From Prunella strophiata (Eukaryota; Chordata; Aves; Passeriformes; Prunellidae), in contig JAZBQD010000028.1 of assembly GCA_036583965.1 (NCBI GenBank), positions 3,410,001 to 3,474,000 of the forward strand: 64,000 nt of DNA, read 5' to 3'. This document shows, piece by piece, positions 14,301 through 27,700 of the stretch (position 1 is the first letter of the stretch; the number at the start of each line of letters is the position of its first letter). Made by a program: the position numbers and the translations under genes. Under the pieces are notes generated by a model. The model was not told the DNA's origin and ran no database searches. It was given only the letters and a program-made list of their open reading frames with translations.

Positions 14301-17300
14301 GTCTTTCAGTCCTTCCAGCAAATGAGCCCATTTCATCTGAGCATTGCTAATGATAATTAGTGTTCTTTCCCAGTGCTGTGTTAATGTGTCAGAAACAAAC
14401 ACTAGTTAGACTTGACCAGTCCTTTACAGCTTCCACTGTGAGAGAGTCTCATCTTGCAGGTAACTTCTCAGCACATTGTGGCAAGCCTTGATCCTTTAAG
14501 GTTGTCATGTCAAAACAACTGGAAGTAGGTTCTCAGTCTCAGAGTCTTAGAAAAGCCTCCTGGGTTTGCTGTCATTATCCAAGCCATGAGTGATATCACC
14601 TGCTGGAGCTGGTTCTGTTTCTTTCACCTAAACAGGGATCCAGGGATGACCTGAGCACAGCTGGAGGGTTTCAGAGCCAGACAGCAATGAAACATGCAAA
14701 CTCTGTGGACACCTCCTTTTCCAAAGAGGTTCTGAACTCTATTGCAGGTACAAATGACAGATTGAACAGACACATAGGCAGATTTGTGTGTATCTCAATC
14801 CATTGTGCTTTCTGCTTAGAATTCATGAAGAATATCATTAACTTCTTTTATACCATATCCAGGGAAACATGGTGTGCAATGTTTCTCTTCCCTTTGGGTG
14901 TCTTTGGATTGACTTTCTCTTGTGAAGCTGTTTTACTTCCACTGCTTCACTTACTCTCCTGCTTTGGAATGATGCCAGTATTCAGGCTCTAAGAAATCCT
15001 TTTGCCTGAGTTCATTCTTGCAGTCTCTGCCTGACTTAAAAAGAGTTCCAAGGTTTCTCCTGAAAACTCCTGATGTCACATGGAGGCAAATATTCATAGT
15101 TTTTCCAGGCTTAATGGAAGAGTAGAAATACAACTGCTTTTGTTCACTACCTCCAAACCCCATTTCAGAATTCAGGGAAATGAATTCAGGCATCTTTCCA
15201 CTGATTTTTGTGTCTTTAGGTCAGTTCTTACAGAATGCAACAGGCCATTTTAATGCCATAAAAAATGGCAAACTGAATCATTGTACTTCAACTTGTTGCA
15301 TGTTTTCAGTACTAAACATACCCATCAATAGCTTTGCTATTGGAAGTTCAAAGCACTTGTCTCAATCCAGCATGTGACACATTTTGAGTTCTCCATTTTT
15401 TTTTTTTGTTGGTTTTTGTATCCATAAATGTTTTAGTTTAGCATGTTTGCTGTGACTTTCATTTACAGCCTTTTCATCAATAGCTATCTCTGCAGCAAAC
15501 CATGCTGACTCCAGAGCTTCCTTAGCAAGTCTTGAATCTAACCCAAGTACCAATGAAAAAAACAGTGAGAGAACTGACACGTGTGAAAAGGTACATGTGC
15601 AAATGTTGAAAAAGCTTGCTAGGAGGTGGGAGTCCCTCACTGTGCTTAATGGGGCCCTTTGCTGTCACCTCAACAGATCATGAGACCTTTGTCCTTGATT
15701 GGGTCAACTCTTCGTTTTGACAAGCTGGATCAAGCTGAAACCAGAAGCCTCCTTATGTGCTTCCTTCACATTATGAAAACCATTTCAGAAGGTAAAAACT
15801 GCACTCACTGCCTAATTTATGCTGCTGTAAAATACTGTGAATACTGAATCCAAGTGAACATTAAATTAGAATAATTATCAGTGTATTTTACAGGCTTTGG
15901 GCTAAGTTTAATTCCCTGTAATGGATACATAATCTATTTTGATATCTCCCCTTAGATGCACTGATTTCCTACTGGTTGCGAGCACCCTTCTCAGAAATAA
16001 CTGACTTTTTTCAGCATTTTAGAGTAAGTTTACTTTTTGGTTGTTTGATTTTTGTGTTGAATATTCTAAATTGCTGGCTGCATACAATTCCTCTTTGGGT
16101 TTGTCCACCTATTGGACTAGTCTGAGATAGCTCTTGTACCTTAAATTATTTTGCTATGGTCTTCCAAAGTCATAATGAGACATTATTAATAAGATACATG
16201 TCCTCCAATATGTTGTAATTCCCATGAACAAGGGTCATAGTGCTTTGGGTCTTCCTCCTAAAAAAAATTTTTCACATTAGTTTCCCATTTGGTGTTGAGA
16301 TTCTGTTCTTCTTTTGAGAAGAGTATTTAGCTCCTCAAAACTTCCTAGCCATCAGGAAAGTCACATAATGCAGGATGACCTGCTTTTCACATCCCCAGGG
16401 TGGTTTGCTCAATCACATCTATGCATGACTGCAGAATCCAGCAGCTAGCTGGTTTTGGAATTTCCTCACATTCTTGTAGTTAAAATGTGAGTTATTTACC
16501 TTCAGCTGGTGATGCAGCAATGCTTTTGCAGCCAGGTTTTTGCCTTTGCCATCTCACCAGGCAGAAATCTTCAACTGTAGAGAAAGAGAATGTGGGTGTG
16601 CAAAGTGCTGCCACACCTCCTGTGTCCCTAGGCTGGGAGCTGCTGCATTCAGGTGCATATGCCATAGATCTCATTGAGGCACTAAGATTCAGCATTTTTT
16701 TCATGAGTAAAAAGCCATTAATAGGCATAAAATGTGTTGTTTTATCTTTCAGGGTTTGTCTGCAAAACTTCAGATATCTAGGAAAACGCAATATTGTCAG
16801 GTAATTCTGTAGTTACAGACTCTGTGTTGCAGTATTTAGATATTACAGCATTTTTTAGACTTAAATGAGGTTAACAGTGTATCCATCAATTTTTCCTGAA
16901 AGAATCTCTTTGTGGGACTGAAGGCAATGTATGCTTCATTTTTTCTTTTATGCAAATGATGATGATGTGATTTTCTGCATATCTGAGTACATATCTGCTA
17001 TAAGGGATGAATTGCATTATGTGGTAACTATTATTGCATTTATAACCCAAAATTCTTGACCACATTCATGTGCATATTCCAAACAAGGGAACTTTGAACA
17101 CTCTATTTCCATCCATGTCATGGAAAGAATAGTTTTAATGGGCATAGATAATTGTTTCACAGCAATAAAATAAAAAATCTCCTGCCTCCCTGAAAAAAAT
17201 GTGACATCGTGTTCAGCTGTGAAATGTGGAATGCACGCTTTGTCTCAGCTGATGTTTCATTTTTAATTTTATATTACTGCTGTGAATTTGACTATATGCT

Positions 17301-20300
17301 CTGCAGTGTCAAAATTAAAGGTCACCAAATGAACCAGTTCTTGCTCCCCAGCAGGTTTAGTCAGGCCTGCATTTACTCTTCAGGGACATGGCAAAATCAA
17401 TGTCATGTTTCATAACAGATTAACACTTATTTTCTCTTTCTCTTAACAGGAAAATTGCAGCTGCTTTTAAGTTTGTCCAGGCCACCCAGAATAATGGAAC
17501 TCTGAAAGGTTCAAACTCCTCTGGCCAGGCATCAGGGCTGCTCTCACAATGGTAATGGTACACTGAATTCCTAACTCTGTAAACCCCCAGCCTGGGCTCT
17601 CATCCTCCAGCCCTCCTACTCTGCCATGGCATTGACTGAAAAGAGGTTGACAAAATATGTAACAAATTTCAGAGGCCCCAGAGATTTAAACTGTAAAAAA
17701 TGTTGAGTCTCTCTGGCTTGACTTACAAGCTATTGGTTAGAGTGTTATGTTCAGGGAGTAATTCTGTCCTAGAATAATTTTAATCATGTAAATTTATGAC
17801 ATTACATTTTTAAAAGAAATAAACAGGAAGTGTATTTTAAAAGTTACCTGAATTTTGACATGTTAAATCTTCCTGAATTCTGCACTAGTTACAAATATAA
17901 AATCCTTTCAAAAATTATAATAATCATTGGTATTTTAGTTCTAAACTTCTCATTATAAATTAGTGATGTGTTTGTCAGCATCAAAGAGGACTAAAAGAAC
18001 ACATGAATATGCACAGATGTATTTTTATTGTCATTGTCAGTTTATCATCATTTCTTTCACCTCATAGAAACTGTGTTCTTTCTTTCTTGAACAGGATGTA
18101 TTTTTTTATATTCTGAGCTAACAGAACTTACCTCAGTTTTTCTTCACCCAAAGACAGTTTTCTGAACATCAGCCAGTTATTTAAGCTGATGCTTTTTTTT
18201 TCAGTGCTTAATGGAAGTTTGTCCCCTGTGATTTCAAGAAATCACAGCACATGTTTGTTTTGTCCACCTCACTGACTTCCTTCATCTTTGCTTTCTCTGA
18301 AGAATTTTGCATCATTTTGTTTAATTCAGCCATTGAGAAGCACTGCAGTAACTGACATGGAAAATTCTGAATAGGCACAGTAGTTTATTCTGTTTTTCTG
18401 TTCTTAATGGTACCTTTCAATTGCAGGATGCATTCTACTTCAAGTCATGATGGCCACAAGCACCACAGATCTCAAACATTACCAATAATCCGGGGCAAAA
18501 ATGCACTTTCTAACCCCAAACTCTTGCAGATGATAGACAGTAGCACTGCAAGTAAGTAAAGAAATTATTTAATTCCTTCTAGAATTCTGTGGGATTTAGA
18601 TCAGGCTCCATACAGATCTTTTCTTGACCAGAGGCTCTTAAATTAGAGATTGGAGTCATCTGTCCCACTTCCCAATTAGGTTTCTTCCCTCCTTTGAGGA
18701 AGAACAGAAACAGTGAGAGGATGTACTCACATCACTGGTGCAGTTAGTGAGAGCTGACTCAAATTTCCTCCCCTTTCATCTCCTGTGAGCAGTTTTCTTC
18801 AAAATACCACTTTGGTTAAAAGTGCAGTTAGGCCCCCATCTCTGCTGTGATGAGACTTAAGGACCAGATTGCAGAATTAAATCTTCCGAAAATTGTTTTT
18901 CATCTTTCTTTTTTTGTGCTGCAGGCACCTCCAATGAAACAGACATTGTACAGTATGTAGACACAGAGGCAAACATTGCTACAGAAGTTTCCCTCACAAT
19001 CCTTGACCTGTTGTGTCTTTACACTCTGAATCACCAGGTATGTTTTGCTGGTTTTCTTTTCTGCTTGAACTGGTGGGATGTGGAGGGAAAGGAAAGGCCT
19101 GGGGGAGTTTTTCAAGAAAACTTGAAATGTCCAAGACAGCAGAATAGGGAAATAACATATGCCAGTCCTCAGTGAAAGTCTTTTAAAAGAGCATTGGTTC
19201 ATGGTACCCAAACTGAATAGAAGGAGGTGGAAGAACAACATCCTACATATCTAGGGCTATGTACAACCCTGCTGTGCTTGGAAGTGTCTTGCATCTAGTA
19301 TTACATCACCTTTTCTGAATTATGCTTACCCCACTAGATTTCAGAGATTTTCAACAACAGATTTCCAAACTGCCTATTATCTCTACCTCTGCAAGTCAGC
19401 AGGTGGATCCTCTGCCTTCTTAAAAATTGCTTCAGATTGCTTCACCAAGCCCAGATGACTTGCTGAAGGTCTCACAGCCACAATACAGCAAACAGCTCCT
19501 TTCACATTTTAGTGCTCCCTCTCTGTCACCCTAACCCTTAAATATAGTGTATACAATCCATGAGTAGTACAGGCATAGCAAAGTGCTTTTCTTGAAAGAC
19601 TGCAGGAGTCTGCAGCAGGCTGGGAAAACATCATCTGCAGAAATTTGACATGGAAAAAAGCATCTCTCTAGGAGCACTCCCAGGTAATGTCCAGCACATC
19701 CTTCTCCTGTTCATTCACTTCAATAACCACAATGTCCTGTCTTGTCTGTGAACTTTTCAGAGGCAGCTCCAACAATCTGACTGCCAGAATGTGTTGATGA
19801 AGAAGGTCTTTGACACACACATGCTCTTTTTGCAAATCAACCAGTCAGCAGCAGCTCTCAAACATGTCTTTGCTGCTCTACGGCTCTTCGTAGGCAAGGT
19901 AGGTAACTCTGGCTTTATTCTGTTGGTCATGCCTGGAAATATGTTACAGCAAGTACAGCTGGGGACAACTGGACACTTGGCAGGAGTTCTGAACTTTATT
20001 AATACTTATTCCTGACAAAGACAACCTGATTTATTGTTGATTAAAAGTAAGAAGTTCACAATGTCTGAAAAAACAGTTCTGTTTTGAAATTGAAAAATTT
20101 GCTACCAAGGGGAAAGTTTTAATGTAAGTAGATAAGTGCTGTTGAGCTCTGTGGTGTATCCATTGACTTTCCTGCTTTTACCACCTGTGGAAGAAAGCTT
20201 GAAACCCTGGAGGTCCATGGTCTTTGTGGCAGATACCTGGTTTGCAGAATCCACCAGTGAATGGTTACTGCTGTCCCCAGAGGAACCAGCAGGAGAATAT

Positions 20301-21632
20301 TCCATACACTTCACCAAAAGTTCATCCACACTAATACAGTTCTACAAATACCTGGTTTTAAACACAGGAAACAATAAGGATATATGTCAAACTGTTTCTT
20401 TGCTTGCATTGCACTTGTGTAAATTGTCATGGTCAATCAGGCACCAGCTGCAAAGGCTGTACAATTTCCAAGTCACAGACTTAGATGAGATCCTCTGAAA
20501 ACCAACCAGAATGTAGCACTCACATAACTATTGCTCTGGGGAAGTGACAATAAGCAAGGCTGGCCTTGGTTCCTAAGTGTTTCTATGAAACACCAGAGTG
20601 TAGCTGAGTTACAGCATGTGGCCTCCCTCTGGTTGTTGTCTCAGGGCAAAGGAGGAGGAAATCATGCTCCTCCCAGTAGTGCAGCTAGAGGACGTGGGGG
20701 AAACATGAAGTAAACCATCCACAGACAGCTTTAAATGACACCCCAGACAGCTGGGAATGGAAGAACTCTGTGCAATGGGGAGAATGAATAAATATCCAGA
20801 ATTGCCCTTCTCATTTATCCTGTAGCTTTTGGGATTGAATTCTCTCTTCATGGTTCTGTGGGAGTAGGGATCTATTGTGGTTCCTGCAGCAGAACCCCTC
20901 AGGCAGTAATGAAGCTCTATAGCCCATGTGTACATTTCCACCTCCTCCCTCAGTCTTCTGTTATATTCACCCTGCTGGTAACAGTGGGGATGGTTTGGAG
21001 ACTCCTCTGTTGTCTCCTGCTCTTCAAACCCTTCACCTCTGGAAGTTCACTGACCTTGCTACTCAATTTTCCTTCTGCTGGACAGCTTTTATAACCATGC
21101 AGAACTCCCCCTGCTTTTCCTGGTTAGCTGTTGTGCATTCCTGGCAGATTCCTTGCTGGGCTTGCTGTGTGCCAGCTGCTGTCTGGGCTTCCTAGAGGCC
21201 AGTTTGATGGCATACAGTGTTGGTAGGAAAATCTGAGTACAGTTCTTAATGAATCTTAATTTGTGTGTGGGATTATGTTCAGTTTAAACCCTGGTATGAA
21301 TAACTGTGGGAGAGTTACTGAAAGGTTAAAAAAAATGTGTTAACTCAGAATAACTGCACCAAGACCTGAGAGTAGTACTGAACATATTCACACGTTTTTT
21401 TCAATAGTTCCCATCAGCATTCTTCCAAGGACAAGCAGATCTCTGTGGTTCCCTCTGCTATGAAATCCTGAAGTGCTGCAACCATAGATCACGTTCAACT
21501 CAGACAGAAGCATCTGCTCTTCTTTATTTTTTCATGAGGAAGAACTTTGAATTTAACAAGCAGAAATCAATAGTCAGATCCCATCTACAGGTAGGTGAAG
21601 TGTGAGATCAGTATTTAACTGATGTGCATTAG

Positions 21633-21727
<95 letters not shown>

Positions 21728-24700
21728 GTATGCATTGAAGCAAGGCAATCCTTTTGCAGTCCTCAGACAGGCAATTCTCTGTGGCAACTTGATTTTCCTG
21801 CCAAGTTGGACTGGATTCTCTGCTGTTCTTGGGCTGCTCAGCTCTGTTCCAGGGAGAGCCAACAGCTGTTCATGTATCTACTCTGCCAGATTAATGGCTA
21901 TTCTTGACTCACGTGTTGCTTACAGCAGTTGGGGCACAGCTGATGAAGGAGCTAAGCAGAATCTGACAGTACAGGAGCAGACATGTAAAGTCCAGTAATA
22001 ACATATTGACACTGCAAAATGTCAATATGTTATTTAGCTACAAAATTCTGAAAGGTTACTCACAGTTCCTTGCCTTTGTACATGTTACCTTCATAAGACT
22101 GAAGGTATGAAATTACACTGTATGAAATTAAGGTATGAAATGACACTGTATGAAATTACAAGTGCATCAAGTCATACTAAAATAGGGGTTAAAAGCTCTT
22201 GTGAAACTCTGATTTCTTTGCTGATTGCATCCTGTGTTTGCTCCCTGTGCAGCTCATCAAGGCAGTGAGCCAGCTGATAGCGGATGCGGGCATTGGCGGA
22301 TCTCGGTTTCAACATTCACTTGCAATTATAAATAATTTTGCTAATGGAGACAAGCAGATGAAAGTAAGAAACATTTTTTGTCAATCAGTACTTCTTGCAA
22401 AAGGTCAGCAATTTCACAGGAGCAAGTGTCTCAGTAAATAAAATTGCTGGCTGTATTAGTCAGTGATTTATGCATTCATAGTGTGCCTTTCTCAGGCAGT
22501 CTGAAGTTCATGAAGGTGTTTGTGACTCAGAAGCTTAATAACTAAAAATAATTTCTAAACAAAATATGTTTATTTGAAAATTGTATTATTTGTTATTTAT
22601 TGCTTATTTTGCTCATTTGTCTCATGTCAGAGGTCATGCATTGGGACTAATGGAGCACAATTGTAGTTAACAAACAATTTTTATTCTACAATTGCTCTCT
22701 TTCCTCTGTTCAGTAAATGTGTAGCAAAAACAGGCACAACAGTTGGGTTTTGTAAGACCTTGCTAACTCACTGAAGGTATACTTGGCTCTTAGACAAGTT
22801 ACACTGCTATTATAGTTATTGTCTATACAAAAATTGTTGGAAAAGTATTCTGCTTTTTAATTTTAATTTTTAATTTTTACAATTTTTTTTACATGTCTAT
22901 GTGCATTTTCAGTTTTATACTTTGGAGGTGTTGTTTTTCTCTGAAGGTGATTTTAGGATATCTCCACTGAGACTAATAATAAAGCTAGCATAAACAAATT
23001 GGTAGATAGTTAGCAGACGTAATTTGATGTGTTTTCTGATAAGATGTCATTACAATTCTACTTGTTTTTGAAGTTCAGCTTTGATTTCACAGCACTGCAG
23101 TCAGTCACACTGCTTCTGTGACTTGCTCATCTCTGTGTGACATAGAGGAGGGAGCATTTAATTTCATTTACTTTTTCTGAATGTTTTGCTTTTAAACAAA
23201 ACAAAGGATGGAAATAGGTCTGAAAACAAATGTATTTTACTGCTTATCTGGAAAAGAAAAACTGAAGACCTAAGCTAAATATGTTGAGAACAGCTGGTGT
23301 GAGTAATATAAGGACTCAGTTTTAACCTAGCACAGTGTGAGAAGGTCAGGAGCCAGACTTGTGCTTTATTCCCATGGTGAAACATGCTGGGAGTGTAGTT
23401 AAGCAGGACTATCTATAGCACACAGTGCTTTGCTCAGAGGAAAGTGTGCAGGATCCAGTTCTGCACCCAGTAAGCAATTGAGGAACTCCTGTTCCAGTTC
23501 CCTGACTCCAGCAGAGCTGTTGCACGTGGGCAGTGGAACAGGTGACTGACTTGGGCCATCTTGTAGTGCTGTGAGGAAAAAACACCCAGGGTTTGTGTGC
23601 AATGGGTGCATGCTCTGGAACTGTGACTGCCCAGCTGGGAAGGGGTGGAGGTTCTCTGTTAGCAGAACTTGAGCTTGTTTGGGGGTGCAGCATGATGGGG
23701 CTCTTTGGCTGGTGTCAGTGATGCACTGCTTATCTTTCCCAAAGAACGTTAATTTCCCAGCAGAGGTGAAGGACCTGACCAAGCGCATCAGGACGGTTCT
23801 GATGGCCACAGCTCAGATGAAGGAGCACGAGAAGGACCCTGAGATGCTGGTGGACCTGCAGTACAGCCTGGCCAACTCCTATGCCAGCACACCTGAGCTG
23901 CGCAGGACGTGGCTCGAAAGCATGGCCAAGATTCACGCAAGGAACGGAGACTTGTCAGAGGTAATGGGAATAAATGAACAGGAAATCCATCTGTCTTTGG
24001 GCTGAGCTGTTCTGATGGAAAGGGCTTTGAAACACTGACAATTGTAGTGAGTTAAGGGAATCATTCAGGCTCTCTCATATATTTGAAATCAGAGGAGTAG
24101 AGGTTTGAAAACACCTGGAGATGTGATATGCTGATCCCAGCTTGCCTGATCTCGAGTACCTGATACATGCTGGAGCAAGACTTGAATCTGACAGGGAAGC
24201 TGAGGGCAGTGTCACTTTGGCACCTCTGCTGCATACCCCTAACAGGCATAGTAGCTGTGGTGTAGAGGAGGTTACGGGCAGTGAGTAACTCACAAAAAAG
24301 ATTTTCTTCTCCCCCACTACAGCCTAGGAGAGGAGATTTGTTAATAATGTGTTGTCATTTTCATCAAAGACTAAATGGGTGATGCAAAATTCCACTGCAT
24401 ACCCCAGGCATACCTTATTACTAAGTCATCTTAATGGCTTTCTTGAGAAAATTTATGCATTTATGTAAGACACCTCATGAAATTTACACTTGAGGAGGAT
24501 TTATCCTTTAGTCCTTTATTTTCTTAGATTACTTTTGTATTCCCTTTTCTGCCTCATGATTTGGCAGTGCTGAAAGTATATGCTCTTTGTCACATATATG
24601 CTGTAATTCAGGTACTTTAACATATCCATTGATGTTGGTCTCTCATTACAGGCTGCTATGTGCTATATTCATATTGCTGCTCTCATTGCAGAGTACCTGA

Positions 24701-27700
24701 AGAGAAAAGGTAAGATCAACATATCCAAAGCCATCTGTATATCTAGAAATATTATTGCTCAAAATAATTTTTGTCGATCCCACTTTCCTTCCTTATATGT
24801 AAAGTATTCTTAAAGCAGCTTGAATTCTTCCCAAATGTTTTATTTTTAAAATAGATCATAAATGCTAGTCTTACACTGGAACAGTGAAAGTGTGTTTTGT
24901 GTAAAGAGGTTTAATTAAATGTTTAGCAAGCTAGTGCTAATAGAGAATGCTTCACTTGTCAGTCTGTTGTTATTAAATATGCATGTATTAACACATACCA
25001 GTAGCAGTATACTAATACCATCTTACAATATCATAGGTTACTGGAAAATGGAAAAGATTTGTACCTCACGTATGCTCCTGGAAGATGCTCAAGTCTCTGA
25101 TAGTAATGTGTTACTAACAACTCACAATGGAGGAAGTGAGTGCTCTAACCGTGCCTGTTGTGGGTCAAATAACATGATTAGGAGATCAAACTGCTGTTTT
25201 CCAACTGATCTGGGAAAATATCAACCAAAACAAAACTGTTTCTAGTGCATGTTGAAGGCTGTTACAGAAAGCAATGTCAGAAACATCATGAGTTCCTTTC
25301 CTGATGCTCTTTGGCTGGTGTGATGGATTGCTCAGAATGTCTCTGGTTATGGGCTTTTGCAGCAGGAAAATCCCTCTTGGGTCAGTTGGTGTTTAGCATG
25401 CAAATCCATGTCCAATTCCTTGGCTATCCAAAGCTGGGAGGGCAGGGGGATGGAATTAATATCTGGTTATCCATATGTAACTTAATATAGATAAAAGGGT
25501 TTTTTTTAATCTATGATACTTATTTAAAAATAAAGTGCAGGCTTATATTTTTTAATGCTTCTATGTCAATGGTTATTTAGTTTGTGAAATCTCTATTTCA
25601 CAGTAATTCTCAGCATGAGATATGTTAGCAATTTCCAGGGGAAGAGAAAACAGTTTTGGAAAGACTATAGTCCTTCAATACATTTGGAAGTGAAGTGTCT
25701 GTGGACAAAATGAAAAAATGCATCCTTTTAGAAGGAAGCTTTCTGTGAAGAGCAATAGTTGTGAGACAGTTCAGTAGTGGTAAAAGACTTTGCCTGAATA
25801 AAGATTATAGTAGCTGGAGTGAAGAACGTGAGTGATTTTAAACCTGTACTTAAACGGTTTTCAAAACTTGAGAGAGAGAATGGAGGCTCCCATCTCAGTG
25901 TCTATGGGTTAGTTTTTATTAATTGAGCCATAGTAGCATTTTCCTACTGTTAAATTAAACATGGCCCTAGCCAGGAGTTTGTCACCTCCCCTGGCAGCTT
26001 TACCTTCTCCACTCCAGAGCAGTAGCAAAATCCTTGCAGGGCAGACTCCTCCTGATCTGTAAAGTGTGATGCCTGTGCAAGTAGTTTCTGCTGCAGCCAT
26101 GGTACTAAGGCCTCAGCTTAGCAAATACTCGATTTAAGCTCAGTTTTATTCCTCATGAGCCTTGGCTGGGGCCCTGGCAGCACTGCTGACCCAGGGCAGG
26201 ACAGGAGAGCCACTGCCAGCATGGCCTTGGGCACAGTGTGCCCTGCAGCCACCTCCCCTGGGCTGTGCAGCCCTGGGGACTGTGCCCCAGGACACCTGCC
26301 AGGGGGACACCTGTGTCCCACTCAAGTGTGAGCTGTGCCACCTCAGCCTGCCAGGCTGGCACAAAGGAGTGTTGCACATGAAGCCCTGCAAGGGCTGCCA
26401 GCACTTACAGCTCAGGAGCCAAAATGCCAAAGAGAGGAATAACACTGCATCAGGAGAGTGCTAGCAGTCCCCTTTGCCTGGAGAAGTGAATTTATATAAT
26501 TGAGGAAAATGTGGAATAGTCTTATAAATTCTATCAGCTCCATTTGTGCTTCTCATTACTTGGGCTGCAAAAGAAATGAGCTCCTCAGCTCTGTTTTCAT
26601 GGCTGCTGGTATTCTTGAGGTACCTGGTCACTGAGTCATTAAAAACCTTTCTTGTGACTTGCACTCAAGGCTTGTTCTCCATGGGATGGCCTGCTTTTCT
26701 GAGCATTACCCCCAACATTAAAGAAGAAGGTGCTATGAAGGAAGACTCTGGGATGCAAGATACTCCTTATAATGAGGTCAGCAATGTTATATACCTGCTC
26801 TGTATTAACAGAATGTTGTTTCTAGTGGAATCTTGTGCATGTTACAACAAATTAGAGTGAGTGTACTGAGGCAATGTTAAAAGGCACACAGCTTTTGAGT
26901 GAAATGTCACAGCTGTTGCTGTGGTGCTTAGCTAAGGTGAACATAAAGTACCAGAGCTGAAGGTCAGGGTGGGGAGAAACCCATGAAGCAAACCCATTCT
27001 TCTGCATGAGATGTCAACTATTCAAGTATTTTCATGTTACTCTTATTTCAGGTTTTTTTGTCTAAAGGATAGCTAGGTCACCAATACCTCATTAAATATT
27101 GTGCAATGGCAATAAACCTTAATAGAGAAATTCCAGAATAAAAATGAAGTAGTGGGTATGTGCTTTTGCTGCATTGCTATTAATTAAATGCCACCAGCTG
27201 TCAAGTCACTGAACTATTTGCATTTGTGAAATTGCAGAATATTCTCGTGGAACAGCTGGAGTTGTGTGTTGAGTACCTCTGGAAGTCTGAGAGATATGAG
27301 CTTATTGCTGAGGTTAACAAGCCCATCATTGCTGTTTTTGAAAAGCAGAGGGACTTTAAAGTAAGTGGGTGTTTGGTTTGGGTCTTTTTAATTATCCTAA
27401 GATAACAGTAAAGATTGAAATTTATAGGGGAAAAAATGTGCTTTCTTTAAAATGAGTGTTTTCTTTCTTCCTGTCTGTAATTTCTCCTTTTAATGTTTTG
27501 TGCTGTGAGAAAATAAAAAACTTTGGTGTCTTCCCTGCCTCTTTTCAGCATCAATGCAACAGTAACTTTAGAAAGATTTATTTCAAACAAACCTCTTGTC
27601 TTAGCCAGTGGATATGATTTTTTAACCAAGAGCACATTTGCATTGTATTTAATTTCAGGAAATGCTGATAAATTGTGTGATTTCTTCACAATTTCAGAGT

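Noticed and set aside
21629..21862. Poly-Asn antisense frame
   Set aside because: Translation of the ATT microsatellite.
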